The notes beneath the pieces are model-generated. The model saw only the letters and a list, made by a program, of their open reading frames with translations, was not told where the DNA came from and did not search any database. Below are positions 33,901-41,773 of a stretch of DNA of 53,500 nt, one piece after another. Made by a program: the position numbers and the translations under genes. This DNA comes from Bifidobacterium callitrichidarum (GTDB lineage Bacteria > Actinomycetota > Actinomycetes > Actinomycetales > Bifidobacteriaceae), in NCBI RefSeq assembly GCF_003129905.1, contig NZ_QFFM01000022.1, forward strand, positions 1-53,500, written 5' to 3'. Each line of letters starts with the position of its first letter. Position 1 is the first letter of the stretch.

Positions 33901-36900
33901 TGGTGGCTTCTCCAAGCACGCCGTGCGCGACATCGTCATCCCGCTCATCGTGGGCGGCACCGAACCCGGCCGCGTGCCGGTCGTGGACCGCGAGCGCCTG
34001 ATCCCGGACGTCTACGCGATGCTCGCCGCCACCGCCGGCATCGGCAACACCGCCATCACCGGCGACAAGCTCGCCGCCATGCCCGAGATCACGCCCGCCG
34101 AAGGTCGCGTGTTCGGCGAGGCGCATGCCACCTACACGCTCTCCGCCAACCTCGGCTTCGACCACGAGGCGGCCACCGGCGGTGCCCTGCCCGCCACCCT
34201 GCAGCCCAGCCGCATCGCCCCCGACGCGCTGGTCGGCCCCGCCTGGCCGGCGATCTACGCGGCGCTCGGCTCCGTCTCCGTCAACGGCTACCCGGTCATC
34301 GAAGGCCTGCTCAACGCCGTCCACCTCGACCACCTCATCGAACTCGAGGTGAACGAGGAGGAACTGCTCAAGCACACCGGCGAGACCATCGCCCTCACCT
34401 CCTGGGCCGAGGACTACTTCGAATCCGCATCCGGCCGCGTGGTGACCATCCACGTGACCCACACCGCCGCCGACGGCACGTTGCTGGCCCGCGAAACCGA
34501 GCGCTTCGCCATCCGCGGCCGTGTCTACTCCGACGCGCTGCCCGCGGACGCCCCCGAATTCGGCGACGCCTCGCATGACGAGATTGAGCCCACGCCGCGT
34601 CGTCTGCTGCGCCGCGTGAAGGTCACCGCCCCCGGCGACATGACCGCCTTCGCCCGCACCTCCGGCGACTTCAACCCGATCCACACCTCCACGCGCGGCG
34701 CCCGCATCTCCGGGCTCAAGGCCCCGCTCGTGCACGGCATGTGGCTGTCCGCCACCGCCCAGCACGCCGTGCAGGCCACCGATGAGAAGGGTGCGCACTA
34801 TGAGATCGCCGGCTGGACCTACAACATGTACGGCATGGTCCAGCTGAACGACCAGGTGGAGATTTCTGTGGAGCGCGTGGGCAAGGTGCGCCACGGCGGC
34901 ATGACCCTGGAGGTCACCTGCCGTATCGGCGGACAGCTCGTCTCCCGTGGCACCGCACTGGTCCGTGCCCCGCGCGCCGCCTTCGTCTACCCCGGCCAGG
35001 GCATCCAGAAGCAGGGCATGGTCCTGGACGAGCGCGCCAAGTCCGCCGCCGCCCGCGACGTGTGGGAGCGCGCCGACAAGCTGACACGCTCCAAGCTCGG
35101 CTTCTCGATCATCGGCCTCGTGCGCGATAACCCCAAGGAGCTCACCGCCAACGGCGTGACCTACCGTCACCCCGAAGGCCTGCTCAACCTGACGCAGTTC
35201 ACACAGGTGGCGCTCGCCACCGTGGCCTTCGCCCAAACCGCCCGCCTGCGCGAGGCCGGCGCGGACATCTGGCCCGCCTACTTCGCCGGCCACTCGCTCG
35301 GCGAGTACAACGCGCTGTCCGCATTCGCCGGTGTGATCCCGCTGGAGACCGTGCTGGAGCTCGTGTTCCACCGCGGCTCGACCATGCACCACCTCATCGA
35401 CCGCGACGCCCAGGGCCGCTCCAACTACCGCATGGGCGCGCTGCGTCCGAACCAGTTCGGCGTGGACGACGCGCACGTCAAGGAATACGTGGAGTCCGTG
35501 GCCAAGAAGAGCGGCGAGTTCCTGCAGATCGTCAACTACAACCTCGCCGGCCAGCAGTACGCCATCGCCGGCACCATCGCGGGCCTCAAGGCCCTGAAGG
35601 CCGACGCCGCCCGCCGCGTGGCCGAATACGGCGGCAAGCCGGCGTTCATGCTGGTGCCCGGCATCGACGTGCCGTTCCACTCCACGCTGCTTCGCAAGGG
35701 CGTGCCGGAGTTCCGCGACAAGCTCGACGCGCTGCTGCCTCAGTACATCGACTACCGCGGCCGTCTGGTGGGCCGCTACATCCCGAACCTGGTGGCCGTG
35801 CCGTTCGAGATGACCCGCGAGTTCGCCGCCAAGATTCTCGACGTGGTGCCCTCTGAGCGCATCCGCGAGGCCCTGGAGAACCCGGAGGTGTGGGATTCCT
35901 ACGCCGCGGACGACCAGAAGCTCGGCCGACTGCTCCTGACCGAACTGCTCTCCTGGCAGTTCGCCTCCCCGGTGCGCTGGATCGAGACCCAAGCGCTGCT
36001 GTTCGGCAGGCGCGAGCAGGGTGGCCTCGGCGTCGAGGAATACGTGGAGGTCGGTCTCGGCAACGCGCCGACCCTGGCGAACCTCGGTGCCAAGACCCTG
36101 CGTCTGCCCGAGTTCGCCGGCAGCGACACCGTGGTCTACAACGTGGGCCGCGACGAAGGCCGCGTGTACATGACCGATTCCGATTCCCTCGTGCCCGAGG
36201 ATGATGCTGATTCTGCAGCTGCAGCCTTGGCCCCCTCTGACGAGGGGGCTGGCAGCCGCAGGCTGACTGGGGGAGAGACTACGGCGGCTGCCGCTCAGAA
36301 TAAGGCATTGGCCTCCGGCCAATCCGATGTTTTTACGGCTACGCCTGCTTCTCTCCCTCAGCCTGCGGTGCAGGCAGCTCCCTCATCAGAGGGAGCCGAG
36401 GATGATGCCGCAACACAACTGGGCGCCCCAACCGGCCCGGTCGCCGACCTGCCCTTCAAGGCCTCCGACGCCATCGGCGTGCTCATGGCCTACTCCGCCA
36501 AGGTGCGCCTTGACCAGATCGGCAGCAACGACACCACCGACACCCTGACCAACGGCGTCTCCTCGCGCCGCAACCAGCTGCTCATGGACATCAGCTCCGA
36601 ACTGGGAGTCGCCAGCGTGGACGGTGCCGCCGAAGCCACGCTCGTGCAGCTCGCGCAGATCGTGAACAAGGCCGCCCCGAACTACAAGCCGTTCGGCGCC
36701 GTGCTGTCCGAAGCCCTGCGTGACCGTCTGCGCGCGCTCTTCGGCGCCGCCGGCGTCAAGCAGCAGTACATCCGCGACCGTGTGGCCAACGTCTGGCAGC
36801 TCGGCGAAGGCTGGGTGGCCAGCGTGCTTGCCGCGCTCCTGCTCGACACCCGCGAGGGCTCCAGCTCCCGCGGCGGCGACCTCGCCAAACTGCCGACCGC

Positions 36901-39900
36901 GGCCGTGCAGTCCAAGGCCGAGGCGGACAAGCTCATCGACGCCGCCGTCCAGACCGTCGCCCAGCTGAAGGGCGTCACCGTCGCATTGCCCACCGCGGGT
37001 GGTGCGGCCGGCGGCGCGGTGGTCGATTCCGCCGCGCTGGACGCCTTCGCCGAGAAGGTCACCGGCTCCAACGGCGTGCTCGCCGCCACCGCCCGCTTCG
37101 TGCTGGGTGAACTCGGCGTGGCCGCCCCGGCCCCCGCCGAGGAAGAGGACGAGAATGCCGCCGTGGTGGCCGCGGTCGAGGCCGAACTCGGCTCCGACTG
37201 GCCCAAGCAGGTCGAGCCGCGCTTCGACGCCAACAAGGCCATCCTGTTCGACGACCGCTGGGCCTCCGCCCGCGAGGACCTCGCCCGCGCCTACTACGAC
37301 AATGACCCAGCCGCCCTGAACGGCAGCTTCATTGGCCTCGGCAAGACCATCGCCGACGAAGCCAACTGGTTCGCTAATCAGCCCTCCGTCGAGGAGACCG
37401 CTATTTCGGCTCCCCTCTCTGAGGGGAGCTCCCGCGCGGCGGGTGAGGGGAGCGGCACCGCCGACCTCAAGACCGCCTTCCAGAAGGTAGCCTCCGAAGC
37501 CCTCGAACCCGTCACCTCTGATCACCAGGCATCCCGCTTCGCGAACGACATCGCCATCGTGACTGGTGTGAGCCCGAACTCCATCGCCGCGCAGGTGGTC
37601 GAAGGCCTGCTCGCGGGCGGCGCCACCGTGGTGGCCACCTCGCACAGCTTCAAGCCGTCCATCAAGGCCTGGGCTCGCAAGGCCTACCGCGAGCATGCCA
37701 CCGGCGACGCCAAGCTGTGGCTGGTCCCGGCCAACCTCTCCAGCTACCGCGACGTGGACGCGCTGGTCGATTGGGTGGGCCACGAGCAGAAGAAGACTTC
37801 CGGTGCCACCACCACCGTGCTCAAGCCCGCCTACGAGCCGACCCTGTTCTTCCCGTTCGCGGCCCCGCCGGTGCACGGCACCCTGGCCGACGCCGGCGAC
37901 CTGTTCGAATCGCAGGCCCGACTCATGCTGTGGGGCGTGGAACGCGCCATCGCCGGATTCTCGAAGATCGGCGCGGACACCAACGTGCAGCACAAGCTCC
38001 ACGTGGTGCTGCCCGGCTCCCCGAACCGCGGCGTGTTCGGCGGCGACGGCGCCTACGGCGAAGTCAAGAGCGCCTTCGATGCCATCGTCAACCGCGCCCG
38101 TGCCGAGCGTGACGCCTGGTCCGACCGCGTCACCTTCGCCCACCCGAAGATCGGCTGGGTGCGCGGCACCGGTCTCATGGGCGGCAACGACCCGCTGGTC
38201 GACGTGGTGGAGCGTCACGGCATCCACACCTATTCCACCGCCCAGATCGCGGCCAAGCTGCTCGACCTGTGCACCGCGGAATCGCGTGCGGAAGCCGTCA
38301 AGCACCCGCTTGACGTGGACCTGACCGGCGGCCTCGGCTCCGAGCTCATCGACATCAAGGCCCTCCGTGCCGAAGCTGCCGCAGACTTGGCCCCCTCTGA
38401 CGGGACCTTGCCGTTGGGCGGAGAGTCCGGTGGACTTTCCGTAGGCAAGGTGCGAGACGATAGTCGAGCTGATGTTTTGGCCGTAGGCTCCATAATTACC
38501 GGTCAGGCTGGCAGCCAAAGGCTGACTGGGGGAGAGAAGGACGATAAGGACAGTGCCGAAGGTTCCGTTGACGGTCTGGAATTGAAGGCCCTGCCCACCC
38601 CCATCGTCACCAAGCAGGCCCCGGTCGACCTCGCCGACTGGCAGAACGTCACCGCCCGCCCGGAGGACGAAATCGTCATCGTGTCCGTCGGCGAACTGGG
38701 TCCGTGGGGCTCCGGCCGTACGCGCGCCGAGGCCGAACTCGGCATCCATTCGGACGGCGAGGTTGACCTGAGCGCCGGCGCCGTGCTCGAACTGGCCTGG
38801 AACATGGGCCTGCTGACCTGGCAGGACAGCCCCAAGCCCGGCTGGTACGACGCCGACGGCAACCTGGTGCCCGAGGAAGACATCGCCGAACGCTACCACG
38901 ACGAGGTCGTGGCCCGCTCCGGCATCCGCCCGTTCGAGACCGGCATGGGCTCCGACTACAAGGACGGCGCCGACGAGGAGGAGGCCGAGGTCTTCCTGGA
39001 CCACGACGTCACCTTCTCCGTGCCGAGCGAGGACGTCGCCCGCGAATACGTCAAGCTGGACGCCAAGCGCACCACCATCGCCCCTGACGCCGAATCCGGC
39101 GAATGGAACGTGACCCGCCACGCCGGTTCGATGATCCGCGTGCCGCGCCGTGCCACCATGACCCGCACGGTCGGCGGTCAGTTCCCGACCGGCTTCGACC
39201 CGACCCGCTGGGGCATCCCGGCCTCGATGGTCGGCGACGTGGACGAGATCGCGCTGTGGAACATCGTCACCACCGTGGACGCCTACCTCTCCGCCGGCTT
39301 CACCCCGGCCGAGATCCTGCAGGCCATCCACCCCTCGCTGGTGGCCTCCACGCAGGGCACCGGCTTCGGCGGCATGCGTTCCATGCGCAAGCTCTACCTT
39401 GACCGCTTCCTCAACCACGAGATCCCGACCGACATCCTGCAGGAGGCACTGCCGAACGTGGTGGCCGCACACGTGATGCAGTCGTACATCGGCGGCTACG
39501 GCAACATGATCCAGCCCGTCTCCGCCTGCGCCACCGCCGCGGTTTCCCTGGAGGAGGGCGTCGACAAGATCGCCTTGGGCAAGGCCGACTTCGTGGTCAC
39601 CGGCGCGATCGACGACATCGGCGTGGAATCGGTGATCGGCTTCGGCAACATGAACGCCACCGCCAACTCCGCCGAAATGTACGGCAAGGGCATCGACGCG
39701 CGGTTCTTCTCCCGTGCGAACGATCGCAGGCGCGGCGGCTTCCTGGAATCCCAGGGCGGCGGCACGATCCTCGTGACCCGCGGCGACATCGCCCTGAAGC
39801 TCGGCCTGCCGGTCGCGGCAGTGGTCGGTTTCATCCACAGCTACGCCGACGGTGCGCACACCTCGATTCCGGCCCCCGGTCTCGGTGCTCTGGCGGCAGG

Positions 39901-40630
39901 CCTCGGCGGCCGCAAGTCGAAGCTCGTGCGTGACCTGGCCGCGCTCGGCGTCACGGCGGACGACATCGCCGTGGTCTCCAAGCACGACACGTCCACCAAC
40001 GCCAACGACCCGAACGAATCCGAGCTGCACAACACGCTGGCCCACGCCATCGGCCGCACGGACGGCAACCTGCTGTTCGTGATCTCGCAGAAGACGCTCA
40101 CCGGCCACGCCAAGGGCGGTGCCTGCATCTTCCAGGTCAACGGCCTGACGCAGCTGTTCAAGTCCGGCGTGATCCCGGCCAACGCGGCCCTCGACTGCGT
40201 GGACCCGAAGCTGGAGCGCGACGACCACATGGTCTGGGTCAGGAAGCCCCTGCGCATCGGCGGAGGCGAGGATTCGTACGGTCGCGTGACGCCGGGCCGT
40301 CCGGTCAAGGCCGGACTTGCCACGTCGCTCGGCTTCGGACACGTGTCCGGATTCGTGGCGCTGGTGCACCCTGGTGCCTTCGAGGCCGCCGTGGCCAAGG
40401 CCGACGGCGAGGCTGCGCTTGCCGAATGGCGCGAACGTGCCAACGCACGCCTGGCCGCCGGTCAGCGTCACCTCGAGGAAGGCATGATGGGTCGTGCCGC
40501 GCTGTACGAGCCGATCGAGAACCGTCGCTTCCATGACGACCACCGCGGCTACGACCACCACGAGGTCGAAAAGGCGATGCTGCTGGATCCGAACGCTCGT
40601 CTCGGCGAATCCGGCTTCTACGAAGCCTGA
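30941..40630 (+). CDS. fas: Type I fatty acid synthase, multifunctional
   Basis: 3229 aa from the ATG after AAGGAACACCA (an in-frame ATG at 30884 is possible but follows repeat DNA). Domain order, approximate: acyltransferase (GHSQG, Ser123); FMN-type enoyl reductase from about residue 400 (LLPGMTPTTVDPEIV, VEGGEAGGHH); hot-dog dehydratase (FARTSGDFNPIH, about 1235); malonyl/palmitoyl transferase (GHSLG, Ser1452); ACP (GVSSRRNQLL, pantetheine Ser1874); ketoreductase (IAIVTGVSPNSIAAQVVEGL, about 2205); ketosynthase (VSACATAAV, Cys2863, with KTLTGHAKGG). This is the mycobacterial/corynebacterial FAS I layout. It makes acyl-CoA from acetyl- and malonyl-CoA in the cytoplasm. Three linkers carry in-frame palindromic repeat copies (residues about 1763-1819, 2156-2171, 2483-2532). 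Confidence 0.96.
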   Translation: MTTFFLNRLAAEPHALAFAGQSTPWPVALADQTTDPSLDEALHAHVEAASRLLTPVAADLLATTGRPVDLFGFAPNPARLGAAADATASVEGVALTQLGALLDLEHLGYTLATAKPAAVLGHSQGVLAVHMARAIESAGSIEAAAPTLDEILAVASLIGAAGTRRVRELGLATKYGEASPMLSVKGATLAQVKALIARVAGSNHARGPISIAVTNSGNHHVLSGYPEDLSAFAIETEREHKHQTKLREEKLHGGAVFNPTLEYLEVTLPFHSPLMAEAVEQTVSWAAACGFDQDRTRALAEEVLLNHVDWNARVKALLDQVDDPAKLWIVDLGPGNTLGKLVGNVVQGTGVGVVEATTLAERAALSTLEGEPERTQNWKAFAPRVIATPAGDKLVTKFSRLTGKPPVLLPGMTPTTVDPEIVAAAANAGYWAALAGGGHVAALEEQLEEGRTVEFNAMFMDRYLWNLQFGSSRIVPKKRASGAPIDGVVVSAGIPELDEAVSLIKSLQADGLPYVSFKPGTVDQIRQVVAIAKAVAPTVIMIQVEGGEAGGHHSWEALDDLLAATYADVRACENLVLVAGGGIGTPERAADYISGQWARAYGLPDMPVDGVLVGTAVMTAKEAHTSPEVKQLLVKTPGIPAPSAGAGDDAADPFAPQAAHWVPSGKSAGGVSSGLSHLHADIYELENSSAACGRLLVRVMKHPEELESRRGEIIEALNKTAKPYFGDLDSMTYLDWAKRFAALAYPWVDPTYADRFQHLLQRIEARVNAKDSGKFASRLFAADGTSAEAAAAAGLLTRDDILKDSTPALAKLAETYSETAELTVVPADVAWFPVLVREYPKPMPFVPVIDHDLLRWWGQDQLWQSEDPRYSADSVRAIPGPISVAGITSVDEPVADILGRFEHAAIERVKTAETEEPQAFAALGDATDAEDFIRKSPNISWVGHITDNPAYGTALGDEHYEIRAFDATAGKYDLDIHLDTYWDNDLDGGFSKHAVRDIVIPLIVGGTEPGRVPVVDRERLIPDVYAMLAATAGIGNTAITGDKLAAMPEITPAEGRVFGEAHATYTLSANLGFDHEAATGGALPATLQPSRIAPDALVGPAWPAIYAALGSVSVNGYPVIEGLLNAVHLDHLIELEVNEEELLKHTGETIALTSWAEDYFESASGRVVTIHVTHTAADGTLLARETERFAIRGRVYSDALPADAPEFGDASHDEIEPTPRRLLRRVKVTAPGDMTAFARTSGDFNPIHTSTRGARISGLKAPLVHGMWLSATAQHAVQATDEKGAHYEIAGWTYNMYGMVQLNDQVEISVERVGKVRHGGMTLEVTCRIGGQLVSRGTALVRAPRAAFVYPGQGIQKQGMVLDERAKSAAARDVWERADKLTRSKLGFSIIGLVRDNPKELTANGVTYRHPEGLLNLTQFTQVALATVAFAQTARLREAGADIWPAYFAGHSLGEYNALSAFAGVIPLETVLELVFHRGSTMHHLIDRDAQGRSNYRMGALRPNQFGVDDAHVKEYVESVAKKSGEFLQIVNYNLAGQQYAIAGTIAGLKALKADAARRVAEYGGKPAFMLVPGIDVPFHSTLLRKGVPEFRDKLDALLPQYIDYRGRLVGRYIPNLVAVPFEMTREFAAKILDVVPSERIREALENPEVWDSYAADDQKLGRLLLTELLSWQFASPVRWIETQALLFGRREQGGLGVEEYVEVGLGNAPTLANLGAKTLRLPEFAGSDTVVYNVGRDEGRVYMTDSDSLVPEDDADSAAAALAPSDEGAGSRRLTGGETTAAAAQNKALASGQSDVFTATPASLPQPAVQAAPSSEGAEDDAATQLGAPTGPVADLPFKASDAIGVLMAYSAKVRLDQIGSNDTTDTLTNGVSSRRNQLLMDISSELGVASVDGAAEATLVQLAQIVNKAAPNYKPFGAVLSEALRDRLRALFGAAGVKQQYIRDRVANVWQLGEGWVASVLAALLLDTREGSSSRGGDLAKLPTAAVQSKAEADKLIDAAVQTVAQLKGVTVALPTAGGAAGGAVVDSAALDAFAEKVTGSNGVLAATARFVLGELGVAAPAPAEEEDENAAVVAAVEAELGSDWPKQVEPRFDANKAILFDDRWASAREDLARAYYDNDPAALNGSFIGLGKTIADEANWFANQPSVEETAISAPLSEGSSRAAGEGSGTADLKTAFQKVASEALEPVTSDHQASRFANDIAIVTGVSPNSIAAQVVEGLLAGGATVVATSHSFKPSIKAWARKAYREHATGDAKLWLVPANLSSYRDVDALVDWVGHEQKKTSGATTTVLKPAYEPTLFFPFAAPPVHGTLADAGDLFESQARLMLWGVERAIAGFSKIGADTNVQHKLHVVLPGSPNRGVFGGDGAYGEVKSAFDAIVNRARAERDAWSDRVTFAHPKIGWVRGTGLMGGNDPLVDVVERHGIHTYSTAQIAAKLLDLCTAESRAEAVKHPLDVDLTGGLGSELIDIKALRAEAAADLAPSDGTLPLGGESGGLSVGKVRDDSRADVLAVGSIITGQAGSQRLTGGEKDDKDSAEGSVDGLELKALPTPIVTKQAPVDLADWQNVTARPEDEIVIVSVGELGPWGSGRTRAEAELGIHSDGEVDLSAGAVLELAWNMGLLTWQDSPKPGWYDADGNLVPEEDIAERYHDEVVARSGIRPFETGMGSDYKDGADEEEAEVFLDHDVTFSVPSEDVAREYVKLDAKRTTIAPDAESGEWNVTRHAGSMIRVPRRATMTRTVGGQFPTGFDPTRWGIPASMVGDVDEIALWNIVTTVDAYLSAGFTPAEILQAIHPSLVASTQGTGFGGMRSMRKLYLDRFLNHEIPTDILQEALPNVVAAHVMQSYIGGYGNMIQPVSACATAAVSLEEGVDKIALGKADFVVTGAIDDIGVESVIGFGNMNATANSAEMYGKGIDARFFSRANDRRRGGFLESQGGGTILVTRGDIALKLGLPVAAVVGFIHSYADGAHTSIPAPGLGALAAGLGGRKSKLVRDLAALGVTADDIAVVSKHDTSTNANDPNESELHNTLAHAIGRTDGNLLFVISQKTLTGHAKGGACIFQVNGLTQLFKSGVIPANAALDCVDPKLERDDHMVWVRKPLRIGGGEDSYGRVTPGRPVKAGLATSLGFGHVSGFVALVHPGAFEAAVAKADGEAALAEWRERANARLAAGQRHLEEGMMGRAALYEPIENRRFHDDHRGYDHHEVEKAMLLDPNARLGESGFYEA
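36227..36397 (+). repeat. In-frame palindromic repeat inside fas, copy 1 (MPT-ACP linker)
   Basis: TTGGCCCCCTCTGACGAGGG...CTGACTGGGGGAGAG, a spacer, then CTTCTCTCCCTCAG...TCAGAGGGAGCC: the same composite A-spacer-inverted-A layout as the intergenic copy at 30605. It is read through as LAPSDEGAGSRRLTGGE... with no stop. The length is compatible with the frame. Confidence 0.85.
37408..37453 (+). repeat. In-frame palindromic repeat inside fas, copy 2 (ACP-KR linker)
   Basis: GGCTCCCCTCTCTGAGGGGAGCTCCCGCG...GGGTGAGGGGAGC, a short single copy translated as APLSEGSSRAAGEGS. It lies between the ACP/helical region and the ketoreductase. Confidence 0.85.
38387..38537 (+). repeat. In-frame palindromic repeat inside fas, copy 3 (KR-KS linker)
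   Basis: TTGGCCCCCTCTGACGGGACCTTGCCG..., GGCAAGGTGCGAGACGATAG, then GGCTGACTGGGGGAGAG. Translated as LAPSDGTLPLGGESGGLSV and GKVRDDSRA. It carries the GCGAGACGAnAGTCGAGC module also found at 11553, 20660 and 30605. Confidence 0.88.
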
Positions 40631-40640
40631 TGTGCACTTG

Positions 40641-40810
40641 GCTCCCCTTATCTGAGGGGAGCTGTGCCCATGGTGTAGGGATTTTCGCATGGTGTAGGGA
40701 ACGTCCCATGGTGTAGGGAATCAGAATGGCGGAATTCCGCCATTTTTGAGGTTTATGGCAGATTTGTATCCCTACAACATGGGAAATTCCCTACACCATG
40801 GGCGTGATCG
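40641..40810. repeat. Palindromic repeat remnant followed by inverted array CATGGTGTAGGGA
   Basis: A truncated GGCTCCCCTTATCTGAGGGGAGC copy (40640-40663) abuts an array. Three direct copies of CATGGTGTAGGGA start at 40667, 40687 and 40705. A perfect 20-bp palindrome AATGGCGGAATTCCGCCATT occupies 40725-40744. Two inverted copies lie at 40769-40784 (TCCCTACAACATGGGA) and 40787-40802 (TTCCCTACACCATGGG). The outer pairs are symmetric about the palindrome, so the region can fold into one long hairpin. It lies between fas and acpS. Confidence 0.85.
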
Positions 40811-40967
40811 GGGCGGGGGAAATTCATACCGTCGAGGCCTTGAATCCATACTGTCAAGTCCTTGAGCCGCGTGGTTATATGGGATCAGACCATACGCGGC
40901 GGCGGATGACGGCCATATTCGGACAATTCGGCCGCGTACATTCAGCCGCATGAATACGGGAGGAATC

Positions 40968-41561
40968 ATGGGTGTGCTCGGACTGGGCCATGATGTGGTG
41001 GACGTGGCGGCATTCGCCGAGCAGCTGTCCGAGCCGGGCTCCCGCATACGCAACCTGTTCTCCGTACGCGAATTGCGGCAGGCCTCTGAACGCGCGCGCG
41101 TCAAAAACGATGGCGAGGCCGTGCATCTGGCTGCCAAGTGGGCCGGCAAGGAGGCGTTCCTCAAGGCGTGGTGCGAGGCGTTGGGGGAGCGGCCATACCC
41201 GTTCACGTTGGATGACTTTCCATGGCGTGAAGTCGAGATTCTGGACGATTCGCGCGGGGTGCCGCATATGATGCTCACCGGTAAGATCTCGCAGGCGTTT
41301 CGGGATGTGTCTGGCGGGTCAGTGATCGGCGCTGGCCGTAGGGGTGGAGCCTCAGTCTTCCAAACTGATTACGCGGGTTCATCTCGCATTGCTTTGGCCG
41401 ATGCCGGTCGTGATAACAGCCCGTATGCCGTCATGCATGGGCGGCGATACGGCGACGTGCCGGTTGCGGTTGTGAGCGCAGCCGAATCACCGGTCGTGCA
41501 CATCTCCCTCAGTCACGATGGCCCTATCGCCTCCGCCGTGGTCATAATCTCCTCCGACTGA
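40968..41561 (+). CDS. acpS: Holo-ACP synthase (4'-phosphopantetheinyl transferase) with tRNA-derived insert
   Basis: 197 aa from the ATG after GGGAGGAATC. GLGHDVVDV (Asp9) and KWAGKEAFLKAW (Glu62) are the magnesium/CoA-binding motifs, and VVHISLSHDGPIASAVVI is the C-terminal strand pair. The family norm is about 120-140 aa; the surplus is a poorly conserved-looking segment from about residue 105 to 165. Residues 127-138 (GASVFQTDYAGS) are encoded by a stretch identical over 34 nt (41347-41380) to the D-arm/anticodon/T-arm part of the tRNA-Gly at 53291-53361. It transfers phosphopantetheine from CoA to Ser1874 of the adjacent FAS. Confidence 0.9.
   Translation: MGVLGLGHDVVDVAAFAEQLSEPGSRIRNLFSVRELRQASERARVKNDGEAVHLAAKWAGKEAFLKAWCEALGERPYPFTLDDFPWREVEILDDSRGVPHMMLTGKISQAFRDVSGGSVIGAGRRGGASVFQTDYAGSSRIALADAGRDNSPYAVMHGRRYGDVPVAVVSAAESPVVHISLSHDGPIASAVVIISSD
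41347..41380 (+). other. 34-nt tRNA-Gly(UCC) fragment inside acpS
   Basis: Identical to the sense strand of the tRNA-Gly gene from the end of its D-arm (GAGC) through the anticodon loop (CTTCCAA) to the T-arm start (CGGGTTC). The match extends leftwards to 41343 with one mismatch. It is read in frame as part of AcpS. Confidence 0.9.
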
Positions 41562-41687
41562 CGTCCCGATCAGGACGGGTCGGCGGGGAAGTCGACCGAA
41601 AGACGGCCCGGCTGGATGAGTGTTCAACTCCCCGGGGCGACCCGGCTGAAAATCCTGATTTTTCCACGCGTGTCGGCGTGCCTCGAT

Positions 41688-41740
41688 TTGCCTATATCGA
41701 ACCGGTTTGATATGCTATATCCCAACGTCAAACGATTGAC
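41688..41740 (+). promoter_or_regulatory. Promoter and LacI-type operator of amylosucrase-like gene
   Basis: The -35 TTGCCT (41688-41693), a 17-bp spacer and the -10 TATGCT (41711-41716) are followed by the inverted repeat GTCAA-ACGA-TTGAC (41727-41740) over the expected start of transcription. The CG-centred symmetry is typical of local LacI repressors of sugar genes. No LacI gene is in the window. Confidence 0.6.
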
Positions 41741-41773
41741 GCGGGCGGAATTTAGGCGACGAAGGAGTTCCCG

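Noticed and set aside
36386..40690. Minus-strand open frame of about 1430 codons opposite fas
   Set aside because: Same antisense artefact of GC-rich codon use; no domains, and the plus strand has clear ACP, KR and KS motifs.
41281..41480. acpS extension as a frameshift artefact
   Set aside because: The frame continues uninterrupted to the conserved C-terminal ISLSHDG motif, so the insert is a true in-frame segment, not a shift.
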